A stretch of 64,000 nucleotides of DNA, taken from assembly GCF_014243445.1 (NCBI RefSeq), contig NZ_JACLQD010000001.1, positions 124,001 to 188,000 on the forward strand, written 5' to 3'. Both the position numbers and the translations under genes were made by a program. Origin of the DNA: Paragemmobacter straminiformis. Its GTDB lineage: Bacteria; Pseudomonadota; Alphaproteobacteria; Rhodobacterales; Rhodobacteraceae. Below, in pieces: positions 19,023-30,217 of the stretch. How positions within the stretch are numbered: the first letter of the stretch is position 1; every line of letters begins with the position of its first letter. The notes under the pieces are model-generated. The model was not told where the DNA came from, did not search any database, and saw only the letters and a list, made by a program, of their open reading frames with translations.

Positions 19023-20315
19023 ATGCCCAGCCCCCTTCGCCTTGGTCTTGCAGGTCTGGGAACCGTCGGCATCGGGGTGGTCAAGATCGTGCAGCGCCAC
19101 GCCGACCTGATCGCGGCGCGGGCGGGACGGCCTGTGGTGATCACCGCCGTCTCGGCGCGCGACAAGACGAAGAAACGCGATGCCGACCTGTCGGGCTATG
19201 CCTGGGAGGTGGACCCCGTCGCCCTTGCCAAACGCGACGATGTGGATGTGTTCGTCGAGGTGATGGGCGGGTCCGAGGGGGCGGCAAAGGATGCCACCGA
19301 AGCCGCGATTGCCTCGGGCAAGGATGTCGTCACCGCCAACAAGGCGCTGCTGGCGCATTACGGCCAGTCGCTTGCCGAAGCGGCCGAGGCCAAGGGCCGC
19401 GTGATCCGCTTCGAGGCCGCCGTTGCGGGTGGCATTCCCGTCATCAAGGCCCTGACCGAAGGGCTGGCCGCGAACCAGATGCGCCGCGTGATGGGCGTGA
19501 TGAACGGCACCTGCAACTATATCCTGACGCGGATGCAGAACGCGGGGCTGCCCTATGACGTGGTCTTCGAGGAGGCGCGCCAGCTTGGCTATCTCGAGGC
19601 CGATCCGAACCTTGACGTGGGGGGGATCGATGCGGGACACAAGCTGTCGCTTCTGGCCGCCATCGCCTTTGGCACCCGCGTCAGCTTCGACAATGTCGAA
19701 CTCGAGGGGATCGGCAACGTCTCGATCGACGATATCCGCATGGCCGACGACATGGGCTATCACATCAAGCTGCTCGGCGTGGCGCAGATGACGGGGCGCG
19801 GGCTGGAACAGCGCATGACGCCCTGCCTTGTTCCCGCCGACAGCCCCTTGGGCCAGTTGCAGGGCGGGACCAACATGGTCGTGCTGGAAGGCGACTCGGT
19901 CGGGCAGATCGTGCTGCGCGGGCCGGGCGCGGGCGAAGGGCCGACGGCAAGCGCCGTTATGGGCGATGTGATCGACATCGCGCGCGGCTTCCGCATGCCG
20001 ACCTTTGGCCGGCCCGCGACCGGGCTTGTCGCGGCGACGCCCGCGAAATCGGCAACGCCTGCGCCCTATTACCTGCGGATGACGCTGCTCGACAAACCCG
20101 GCGCGCTGGCAAAGGTGGCGACCTGTCTGGGGGATGCGGGCATCTCCATCGACCAGATGCGCCAGATCAACCAGCCCGGCGAGGATGACCACGCCGTCGT
20201 GCTGATCGTCACGCACAAGGCCGCCCCCGCCGACATCGCCCATGCGCTGGGCGCGATCCCCGCAACAGGGGTGTTGCAGGGCAAGGCCGTGGCGATCCGC
20301 ATCGAAGCGGTGTGA
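19023..20315 (+). CDS. hom: Homoserine dehydrogenase
   Basis: 430 residues from the ATG at 19023, which follows GGAG with a 6-nt spacer; an ATG at 19011 is less likely. The N-terminal NAD(P) motif is LGLAGLGTVGIGVVKIV, the catalytic region contains NGTCNYILTRM and EARQLGYLEADPNLDVGGID, and the C-terminus is an ACT regulatory domain (MTLLDKPGALAKVATCLGDA). It reduces aspartate semialdehyde to homoserine for Met/Thr/Ile synthesis; the ACT domain usually gives threonine feedback. The stop overlaps the VOC gene. Confidence 0.97.
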   Translation: MPSPLRLGLAGLGTVGIGVVKIVQRHADLIAARAGRPVVITAVSARDKTKKRDADLSGYAWEVDPVALAKRDDVDVFVEVMGGSEGAAKDATEAAIASGKDVVTANKALLAHYGQSLAEAAEAKGRVIRFEAAVAGGIPVIKALTEGLAANQMRRVMGVMNGTCNYILTRMQNAGLPYDVVFEEARQLGYLEADPNLDVGGIDAGHKLSLLAAIAFGTRVSFDNVELEGIGNVSIDDIRMADDMGYHIKLLGVAQMTGRGLEQRMTPCLVPADSPLGQLQGGTNMVVLEGDSVGQIVLRGPGAGEGPTASAVMGDVIDIARGFRMPTFGRPATGLVAATPAKSATPAPYYLRMTLLDKPGALAKVATCLGDAGISIDQMRQINQPGEDDHAVVLIVTHKAAPADIAHALGAIPATGVLQGKAVAIRIEAV

Positions 20316-20707
20316 TGTTCAGCCACGCCACGCTTGGCACCAATGCCTTCGGGCAGGCGCTGGCGTTCTGGCGGGCGGTGATGGCGGCGCTGGGCCACCG
20401 CGAACGCTTTGTCGACCTGTCGCGCCCCTGGGCCGGGTGGGAGCCTGCGGGCGGCGGGCGGCCCCTGTTCCTGCTGACCGCCCCCCATGACGGCAAGGCC
20501 GCCACCGCCGGAAACGGCGCGATGCTGGCCTTTACCTGCGCCAGCCGCGCGCAGGTCCGCGCCGCCCATGCCGCCGGGCTGCAGGCGGGCGGGCGCGACG
20601 AGGGCGCCCCCGCCCTGCGCCCCGAATATCACCCCGCCTATTACGGCGCCTATCTGCGCGACCCCGACGGCAACAAGATCGGCTTTGCCTGTCACGACGC
20701 GGAATAG
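20315..20707 (+). CDS. VOC family (glyoxalase/dioxygenase-like) protein
   Basis: 130 residues, one vicinal-oxygen-chelate domain. Typical elements are FSHATLGTNAFGQALAFWRA at the start, a middle LFLLTAPHDG strand and the C-terminal YYGAYLRDPDGNKIGFACHD. A candidate metal site is His5 plus the late Tyr/Asp/Asn segment. It overlaps the homoserine dehydrogenase stop by one base and so is likely translated with it. Substrate unknown. Confidence 0.85.
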   Translation: MFSHATLGTNAFGQALAFWRAVMAALGHRERFVDLSRPWAGWEPAGGGRPLFLLTAPHDGKAATAGNGAMLAFTCASRAQVRAAHAAGLQAGGRDEGAPALRPEYHPAYYGAYLRDPDGNKIGFACHDAE

Positions 20708-20768
20708 CCGCCGCCCCGTTGCGCCCCCGCCGGTTCCGTGCTGATCTGGCGGGCATGACGGACAGCGC

Positions 20769-21632
20769 ATGACCACCAGACCCTATCGCAACGCCGCATG
20801 GCTGCTGATGTTGCCCGCCGCCCTTCTGATGGCGGTGGTGGGCGTCGTGCCGCTTGTCGCGGTGTTCAACTATTCGCTGCACGACATCTTTTCGCTGCGC
20901 GACGTGCTTTGGGTCGGGGCCGAATGGTATGGCGAGATCGTCACCTCGCCGCGCTTTCACGCAAGCCTGCTGCGCAGCCTGATGTTCTCGGCCGTGGTGC
21001 TGGCGGTGCAGGTTCCGCTGGGGGTGGGCATCGCGCTGGTGCTGCGGCGGACGGGGCGCTGGGCGGTGCTGGGGCTGATGCTGGTGGCCCTGCCCCTTGT
21101 GGTGCCGTGGAACCTGATCGGGCCGATGTGGCTGGGGCTGGTGAACGCGGAAACGGGGCTGGTCGGGCAGGCGCTGGGGGCGCTGGGCATCGGGTTCGAC
21201 TGGAAGTTCACCGCGCTGCATACATGGATCTTGCTGGTGGCGATGGATACCTGGCACTGGATCGGGCTGGTGGTGATCCTGTCCTATGCGGGCCTGTCGG
21301 GCGTGGCGCCGGAAGCTTACCGCGCCGCCGCCATCGACGGGGCCTCGCGGCTTGCGGTGTTCCGCTTCATCGAGGTGCCACGGCTGGCGCCTGCGCTGGG
21401 CATCGTGCTTTTGCTGCGCTTCGTCGACAGTTTCATGATCTATACCGAGGCCTTTGCCATCAACGCGGGCGGGCCCGACATGGCCACGCATTTCCTTGCC
21501 ATCGATCTGGGCGAGGAGATCAAGGCCTTCAACTACGGCTCGGCGGCGGCGCGGTCGATGGTGTATTTCCTGATCGTCATCACGGTGATCTGGGCCTTTG
21601 CCCGCCTTCGCGCGGCGGGGGGGCGGGAATGA
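20769..21632 (+). CDS. ABC transporter permease, GlpP-like (CUT1/MalF type)
   Basis: 287 residues with about six membrane helices; helix 1 is AAWLLMLPAALLMAVVGVVP. The EAA loop that docks onto the ATPase is APEAYRAAAIDGASRLAVF. Family and sequence style resemble GlpP of GlpSTPQV glycerol transporters (recalled, not searched). It overlaps the second permease (ATGA). No binding protein or ATPase gene is adjacent, which is unusual; partners may be elsewhere, or shared with the system at 35.9-41.7 kb. Confidence 0.85.
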   Translation: MTTRPYRNAAWLLMLPAALLMAVVGVVPLVAVFNYSLHDIFSLRDVLWVGAEWYGEIVTSPRFHASLLRSLMFSAVVLAVQVPLGVGIALVLRRTGRWAVLGLMLVALPLVVPWNLIGPMWLGLVNAETGLVGQALGALGIGFDWKFTALHTWILLVAMDTWHWIGLVVILSYAGLSGVAPEAYRAAAIDGASRLAVFRFIEVPRLAPALGIVLLLRFVDSFMIYTEAFAINAGGPDMATHFLAIDLGEEIKAFNYGSAAARSMVYFLIVITVIWAFARLRAAGGRE

Positions 21633-22426
21633 GGGCGCTGCGGGCGGGCCTTCCGGCGGCGGTGCTGATGCTGCTGGCGCTGTTCATCCTGCTGCCGCTG
21701 GCGCAGACCTTTCTGCTGAGCTTCCTTGCCACCCTGCCGCATGAGGGGGTGGAAAAGGGGACATGGGGGCTGGTCAATTATCGCAACGTGCTGGCGACGC
21801 CGGCGCTTGTCGCGTCGATCGGCAATTCGGCGGTCTATGTCACGCTGAACGTGGCGCTTTGCCTTGGCGCCGCCCTGCCCGCCGCCTATGCGCTGTCGCG
21901 CTACGAATTTCTGGGCGACCGGCATTTCCTGTTCCTGCTGCTCGCCTTTCGCGCCACCCCGCCGGTGGTGCTGTCCTTGCCGATCTTCATCCTGTTCTCG
22001 CGCTTCGGCCTGGTGAACAGCCCTGTCGGCATCGCGCTGGTGCATTGCCTGTTCAACCTGCCCATCGCGATCTGGATTCTGGAAACCTTCATCTCGGCCG
22101 TCCCGCGCGCGCTGGACGAGACGGCCTTTCTGGACGGCCATTCGCTGTGCTCGTTCTTCCTGCGCCACCTGATCCCCGCCATCGCGCCGGGGATCGGCGT
22201 GGCCGCCTTTTTCTGCTTCCTGTTCAGCTGGGTCGAAGTGGTCTTTGCCCGCATCCTGACGGTGACGGCGGGCAAGCCGATCACGATGGCGATCAACGCG
22301 CTTTTCACCTTTCAGACCGATGTCGGCCTTGTCATGGCGATGACCGTCGTCTCGCTGCTGCCGGGGCTGGGGATGATCTGGTTCGTGCGCAACCACATCG
22401 CGCGCGGCTTTGCGCTGCGGGCATAG
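21629..22426 (+). CDS. ABC transporter permease, GlpQ-like (CUT1/MalG type)
   Basis: 265 residues with about six membrane helices. The EAA loop is PRALDETAFLDGHSLCSFFL, and the C-terminus MIWFVRNHIARGFALRA is typical of GlpQ-type permeases. The segment FLFSWVEVVFARILTV also recalls GlpQ. It would form a heterodimeric channel with the preceding permease. The next feature is tRNA-Glu, so the operon stops after two permeases; no ATPase or binding protein follows. Confidence 0.87.
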   Translation: MRALRAGLPAAVLMLLALFILLPLAQTFLLSFLATLPHEGVEKGTWGLVNYRNVLATPALVASIGNSAVYVTLNVALCLGAALPAAYALSRYEFLGDRHFLFLLLAFRATPPVVLSLPIFILFSRFGLVNSPVGIALVHCLFNLPIAIWILETFISAVPRALDETAFLDGHSLCSFFLRHLIPAIAPGIGVAAFFCFLFSWVEVVFARILTVTAGKPITMAINALFTFQTDVGLVMAMTVVSLLPGLGMIWFVRNHIARGFALRA

Positions 22427-22490
22427 CAAAGGCGCAAAGCGACAGCCGCCGGGGCGCTGCAAAATCTGCGATCTGCGGGGAAGGAACCAG

Positions 22491-22565
22491 TGGCAGCCCG
22501 TAGGGGAGTCGAACCCCTCTTACCTGGTTGAAAACCAGGTGTCCTAACCGATAGACGAACGGGCC
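22491..22565 (-). tRNA. tRNA-Glu (anticodon TTC)
   Basis: Minus strand begins GGCCCGTTCGTCTATCGG and ends ACGGGCTGCCA, with CCA encoded. The acceptor stem pairs GGCCCGT with ACGGGCT (one G-U). The anticodon arm is CCTGGTTTTCAACCAGG, placing TTC in the loop. The T arm GAGGGGTTCGACTCCCC has the standard TTCGA loop. 72 nt without CCA. Confidence 0.97.
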
Positions 22566-22646
22566 GCGGTTGGTGGAGCGGTGTCTAATGGCGGCTGGTC
22601 CGCTTCGCAAGAGGGAAAATGAACGCCGGCGCGGGGATTTGGACGC

Positions 22647-24398
22647 TCAGGCCCGCGCCGCATCTTCCAGCCGCAACTGCACCTTGGTCCGCCCGTTATA
22701 GGTGTTCAGCTCGAGCCGTCCGGCAAGGTGGAAACGGCTGTGTCCGCCCTCGGCCAAGGCGGGGCCGAGGGCGGTGTCGAAGGCCCCGAAGGCTACGCCT
22801 TCGAGGCTGCCGCCCATGCCGTCGCCGATTTGCAGCCGCAGATGGCTTTCCCCGATCCGCCGCGCGCTGACCGCCATATCGGCAAAGGCAAAGCGCGGCG
22901 CGGGCGAGGATGCGCCGTAAGGCCCCGCCTCTTCCAGCTTTTCGACAAGGGCAAGGTCCGCCGCGCCCGGCATCAGCAAGCCGTCAAGCCGCAGGTCGGC
23001 GGGTCCGCCCGCCCCCGCGCCCTGCTTGGCCAGAAGCTCGGACAGGCGCGCCATCGCGGCCTCGAGCCTGTCCTCGGCCACGGTCAGGCCCGCCGCCATG
23101 CGGTGCCCGCCGCCCTTGAGCAGCAGGCCCTCTTCGGCCAGCCGGTGGATCGACGCGCCAAGGTCCACCCCCGAAACCGACCGGCCCGAGCCCTTGCCGA
23201 TCCCGTCCTCGAAGCCGATGACCACGGCGGGGCGGTTCGTGGCCTCTTTCAGGCGGCTTGCGACGATGCCGACCACGCCGGGATGCCAGCCGGGCGCTGC
23301 GGCCCAGACCAGCGGGGCGTCGAGGCCCCGCGCCTCGGCCTGCGCCATCGCCTCGTCGCGGACGCGGGATTCGATCTCGCGGCGTTCGGTGTTCAACTCG
23401 TCCAGCCGCTGGGCGAGGGCCTTTGCCTCGGGCTCATCGGTGCAGCACAGAAGCCGCGCGCCAAGATCGGCCTGCCCGATGCGCCCGCCCGCGTTGATGC
23501 GCGGACCCAGCAGGAAGCCCAGCGAATGGCAGGTGGGGGCCGTGTCGAGCCGCGCGATATCGGCCAGCACGCGCAGGCCCACGCGGTCGCGCCGCGCCAT
23601 CACGCGCAGCCCCTGCCGGACCAGCGCGCGGTTCACGCCCAGAAGCGGGGCCACATCGGCAACGGTCGCCAGCGCCACCAGATCGAGCATCGCCATCAGG
23701 TCGGGCCCGGCGACAGCCTCGGCCCGCAACTGGCGGTTCGCCTCGACCAGCATCAGAAAGACCACCGAGGCGGCGCAAAGATGGCCAAGGGTGCCGTCCT
23801 CGTCCTGCCGGTTGGGGTTCACCACGGCAAGGGCGGGCGGCAGGGTCGGGCCGCCCAGATGGTGGTCAAGCACCACGACATCGGCCCCTGCCGCCACGGC
23901 GGCCGCGATCGGGTCTTGCGAGAGGGTGCCGCAATCGACGCAGACGATCAGATCATGCGCCCGCGCCAGCGCCTGCATGGCCGGCACGTTGGGGCCGTAG
24001 CCTTCGTCGATCCGGTCGGGGATGTAGAGCGTGGCGTCATGCCCCATCGCCCGCAGCCACAGGATGAGAAGCGCCGCCGAAGTGCCGCCGTCCACATCGT
24101 AATCGGCGAAAACCGCGATGCGCTGGCGGTCGCGCAGCGCGCGCAGGAAACGGGCGGCGGCAGGCCCCATGTCGCGCAGGGCAAGCGGATCGGGCAAGAG
24201 GTCGCGCAAGGCGGGGGCAAGATAGGCCGCGGCCTCGGCCGGGGCGACGCCGCGCTTCACCAGCGTATGGCACAGGGCGAGCGGCAGGCGCGTGACCTGC
24301 GCCATCGCCTCGGCCAGACGCCCCTCCTCGGCCGTGGGGCCGACCCAGCGGCGCCCGGTCAGCGAGGCTTCGACATTCAGGAAAGCGCGTTGCGTCAT
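22647..24398 (-). CDS. recJ: Single-stranded-DNA-specific exonuclease RecJ
   Basis: 583 residues from the ATG at 24398, preceded by AAGGGG. DHH-family motifs: VFADYDVDGGTSAALLILW, VCVDCGT and VVVLDHHLGG, which bind two metal ions. The DHHA1 motif KGGGHRMAAGLTV is at about residues 440-452, and an OB-like C-terminal domain follows. It degrades single-stranded DNA 5' to 3' in recombination and mismatch repair. It lies downstream of glpX on the same strand with a 319-bp gap. Confidence 0.97.
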   Translation of the reverse strand: MTQRAFLNVEASLTGRRWVGPTAEEGRLAEAMAQVTRLPLALCHTLVKRGVAPAEAAAYLAPALRDLLPDPLALRDMGPAAARFLRALRDRQRIAVFADYDVDGGTSAALLILWLRAMGHDATLYIPDRIDEGYGPNVPAMQALARAHDLIVCVDCGTLSQDPIAAAVAAGADVVVLDHHLGGPTLPPALAVVNPNRQDEDGTLGHLCAASVVFLMLVEANRQLRAEAVAGPDLMAMLDLVALATVADVAPLLGVNRALVRQGLRVMARRDRVGLRVLADIARLDTAPTCHSLGFLLGPRINAGGRIGQADLGARLLCCTDEPEAKALAQRLDELNTERREIESRVRDEAMAQAEARGLDAPLVWAAAPGWHPGVVGIVASRLKEATNRPAVVIGFEDGIGKGSGRSVSGVDLGASIHRLAEEGLLLKGGGHRMAAGLTVAEDRLEAAMARLSELLAKQGAGAGGPADLRLDGLLMPGAADLALVEKLEEAGPYGASSPAPRFAFADMAVSARRIGESHLRLQIGDGMGGSLEGVAFGAFDTALGPALAEGGHSRFHLAGRLELNTYNGRTKVQLRLEDAARA

Positions 24399-24522
24399 GC
24401 CCCTTGGGATGCCGCAAAGCCGCGCGCGTCGCAAGCGGGAATGGTGCCTGCGCCCCGCCCCGCCCCCCCCTCGTCACGCGACAAGGCGCCGCCCGACCCG
24501 TCGGGCAGGGATGCGCGCCCGT

Positions 24523-24641
24523 GGCTTCATCCTTGCCCAAATACTCAAAGCTCCGCCTGCGCCGGGCGCAGCACCGGCAAGATGGGACAGCGCGGCTTGG
24601 CACCCGCCGTTGCGGCGTGAGTATTTGGGCAAGGCTGAAGC
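24523..24641. repeat. Palindromic intergenic repeat, copy 3 (arms separated)
   Basis: Arm GGCTTCATCCTTGCCCAAAT (from 24523, ending ATACTC at 24546) is matched in inverse by GAGTATTTGGGCAAGGCTGA (24619-24641). In copies 1 and 2 the arms are about 5 bp apart, here 72 bp. The whole 24399-24717 stretch between recJ and glpX has no credible gene; besides this element and the hairpin near 24661 it holds only GC-rich sequence. Confidence 0.72.
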
Positions 24642-24660
24642 GGCAGGGTCGGGCACGGCC

Positions 24661-24692
24661 CCCCGCCCGCGCATCACGCGCGGGGGCGGGGG
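24661..24692 (-). terminator. Hairpin downstream of glpX
   Basis: CCCGCCCGCGC faces GCGCGGGGGCGGG across an ATCAC loop (two extra G form a bulge). It begins 26 bp past the glpX stop. There is no T-run, so this is a likely but unproven stop signal. Confidence 0.45.
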
Positions 24693-24717
24693 GGTGGGGG
24701 GCCCTTGGAGGTGCCGC

Positions 24718-25683
24718 CTATTTGGCGGGGCTGCGATAGCTCATCCGGCGGACCGAGCCGGTTTTCGAGCGCATCAGGATGGTTTCGGTGGTGATCCAGC
24801 CCGGTTCGCGCTTGATGCCTGCCAGAAGCGAGCCGTCGGTCACGCCGGTCGCGGCGAAGATCACGTCGCTGCGCACCAGATCGTCGCGGGTGTAGACGCG
24901 GTCGAAATTGGTGATGCCGGCCTTGCGGGCGCGGGCGCGTTCGTCATCGTTGCGGAACAGGAGCTTGCCGAAGAACTGCCCGCCCATGCATTTCAGCGCC
25001 GCCGCAGCCAGCACCCCTTCGGGCGCGCCGCCCGAGCCCATGTACATGTCGATCCCCGTCACCTCGGGTTCGGCGCAATGCATGACGCCCGCCACGTCGC
25101 CATCGGTGATCAGCCGGATCGCCGCCCCTGTCGCGCGCAGTTCGGCGATCATCGCCTCGTGGCGGGGACGTTCCAGAACGCAGACGGTGATGTCCTCGGT
25201 CGAGCAGCCCTTGGCGGCGGCCAGCGCGTTGACGCGTTCGGCGGGGGTCATCGCAAGCGTCACGGTGCCGGTCTTGAAGCCCGGGCCGATGGCGAGTTTT
25301 TCCATGTAGACATCGGGCGCGTGCAGCAGCGTGCCGCGCGGAGCCATCGCGATCACGGTCAATGCGTTGGGCATGTCCTTGGCCGTCAGGGTCGTGCCTT
25401 CCAGCGGGTCGAGCGCGATGTCGACGGCGGGCCCCTGCCCGGTGCCGACCTCTTCCCCGATGTAGAGCATCGGCGCCTCGTCGCGTTCGCCTTCGCCGAT
25501 CACCACGACGCCGGCGATTTCCAGCAGGTTCAACTGGTCGCGCATGGCATTGACCGCCGCCTGATCGGCGGCCTTCTCGTCGCCGCGCCCGATCAGGCGG
25601 GCCGAGGCCAGCGCCGCCGCCTCGGACACGCGGGCAAGGCCCAGCGAGAGAAGACGGTCTTGGAATTCCTGCTTGTCGGCCAT
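24718..25683 (-). CDS. glpX: Fructose-1,6-bisphosphatase class II (GlpX)
   Basis: 321 residues from the ATG at 25683. Class II motifs: VVIGEGERDEAPMLYIGEEV, the metal/phosphate site ALDPLEGTTLTAKDMPNAL, and DMYMGSGGAPEGVLAAAALK. It dephosphorylates fructose-1,6-bisphosphate in gluconeogenesis (and in some relatives sedoheptulose-1,7-bisphosphate). In related bacteria hom, glpX and recJ are often adjacent and co-oriented; here glpX-recJ point toward hom from the opposite strand. Confidence 0.96.
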   Translation of the reverse strand: MADKQEFQDRLLSLGLARVSEAAALASARLIGRGDEKAADQAAVNAMRDQLNLLEIAGVVVIGEGERDEAPMLYIGEEVGTGQGPAVDIALDPLEGTTLTAKDMPNALTVIAMAPRGTLLHAPDVYMEKLAIGPGFKTGTVTLAMTPAERVNALAAAKGCSTEDITVCVLERPRHEAMIAELRATGAAIRLITDGDVAGVMHCAEPEVTGIDMYMGSGGAPEGVLAAAALKCMGGQFFGKLLFRNDDERARARKAGITNFDRVYTRDDLVRSDVIFAATGVTDGSLLAGIKREPGWITTETILMRSKTGSVRRMSYRSPAK

Positions 25684-25795
25684 GATCGGGTGCAATCCTT
25701 TGCGGCGTTACGGTTAGGAAAGCCCTTAGCCAAGGGGCAAGGGTCGGGCAAGGATGGTGGCGCTAACAGTGGCGATCCGTCCTGAAACCGCTTGA

Positions 25796-29260
<3,465 letters not shown>

Positions 29261-29278
29261 CCGTCGCAAGCAGGATCG

Positions 29279-29310
29279 GGGGCGCGGGGGGAAACCCCTG
29301 CGCCCCTTTT
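29279..29310 (+). terminator. katG intrinsic terminator
   Basis: GGGGCGC-GGGG pairs with CCCC-T-GCGCCCC and is followed by TTTT, starting 19 bp after the katG stop. Classic intrinsic form. Confidence 0.85.
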
Positions 29311-29462
29311 CATTTTGCCCCGAACGGGTCGCAGGGCGAGCGTGCAGAAGGACGAAAGGCCATAGGTCGAAGGTTTTACAGGACAAATAGGCTGCAAGAC
29401 GAACTTTTTGCAGGCCGAACGACCGAAAGGAAAAGAGATTGCAGGACGAACTGCAGCCCGGA

Positions 29463-29951
29463 TCAGGCCAGCGCCATGATCGCGCGCCATTCCATGCGCA
29501 GGCGCAGCCAGTCGCGCAGAAGCTGCGGTTCTGCCTGACCATCGCGGATCGCCTGCACCAACCGCCTGCCCCGCGAGGAGCGCGGATCGACCACGACGCC
29601 ATTCTCGACCAGCGGGTTGCCCTTGTTCGCCACGAAGAACGCCTCGAGCCGCGTGGCCTGTTCCAGACGGCGCGCGCGCGATGCGGCGGCGGCCCTGTCG
29701 CGGTCGGCGGGAGGCGCCCCCCCGAGATCGCGGAACACGCTTTCCAGCGCCGCCGCCATCGGGGCCGAAAGCGTGACGCTGCCCAGACGGATATAGCCCG
29801 ACGCCCCCGCCCCGCCGCCGGATGCGGCATCGAGCAGGCTGCGCAGCACCTCGGCGGAATGCACATCAAGCCGCGCGGTGCCATCGGGCTGCGGCAGGAA
29901 GGCAAAATCGAGATGGCGGTGGTGATAGCTGCGGGGGTTGGCAGGCGGCAT
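29463..29951 (-). CDS. Hypothetical protein, 162 residues
   Basis: Translation starts at the ATG at 29951, preceded by GAGGA; the longer frame to 30068 is less likely. I do not recognise a family. The protein begins MPPANPRSYHHRHLDFAFLP, a His-rich start, then a predicted strand/helix mix, an Ala/Arg-rich helical middle (RDRAAAASRARRLEQATRLE) and a Trp-containing C-terminus (LLRDWLRLRMEWRAIMALA). No signal peptide or membrane helix. Gap of 266 bp to the decarboxylase gene upstream. Codon use looks normal for the region, so it is probably a real gene. Confidence 0.6.
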   Translation of the reverse strand: MPPANPRSYHHRHLDFAFLPQPDGTARLDVHSAEVLRSLLDAASGGGAGASGYIRLGSVTLSAPMAAALESVFRDLGGAPPADRDRAAAASRARRLEQATRLEAFFVANKGNPLVENGVVVDPRSSRGRRLVQAIRDGQAEPQLLRDWLRLRMEWRAIMALA

Positions 29952-30217
29952 GGTGTCCTCGGCGGATGCAGCCGCAGATTGTCGGTTTGCGGCGCCGTGA
30001 CAACCACGGGTATCGGCCGATTTCGCTGGCCTTGGTGCGGGATACGGACGGATGACAGGCCCGCGCATGGCAATTGGTCGGCCCGATCGGCAGTTGCGGC
30101 GCGAGCGCGCCCCGTCCGCGCCCCCCGTCCGCGCGCCCCGGCAAGCGGGCCGTTCCGCAGGGGTGAGGCCCGTTCAGTCGCCGTCTGCGAGCCGCCGCGC
30201 GGAGCGCGCCCCGCTGG

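Noticed and set aside
22427-22646. Attachment site or integrated element at tRNA-Glu
   Set aside because: No integrase gene, no duplicated tRNA 3' end within the window, and flanking genes are ordinary.
29311-29462. Short GCAGG/GACGAAC-type repeated words after katG considered as a repeat array
   Set aside because: The words are only 6-10 bp and irregularly spaced, not enough for an array.
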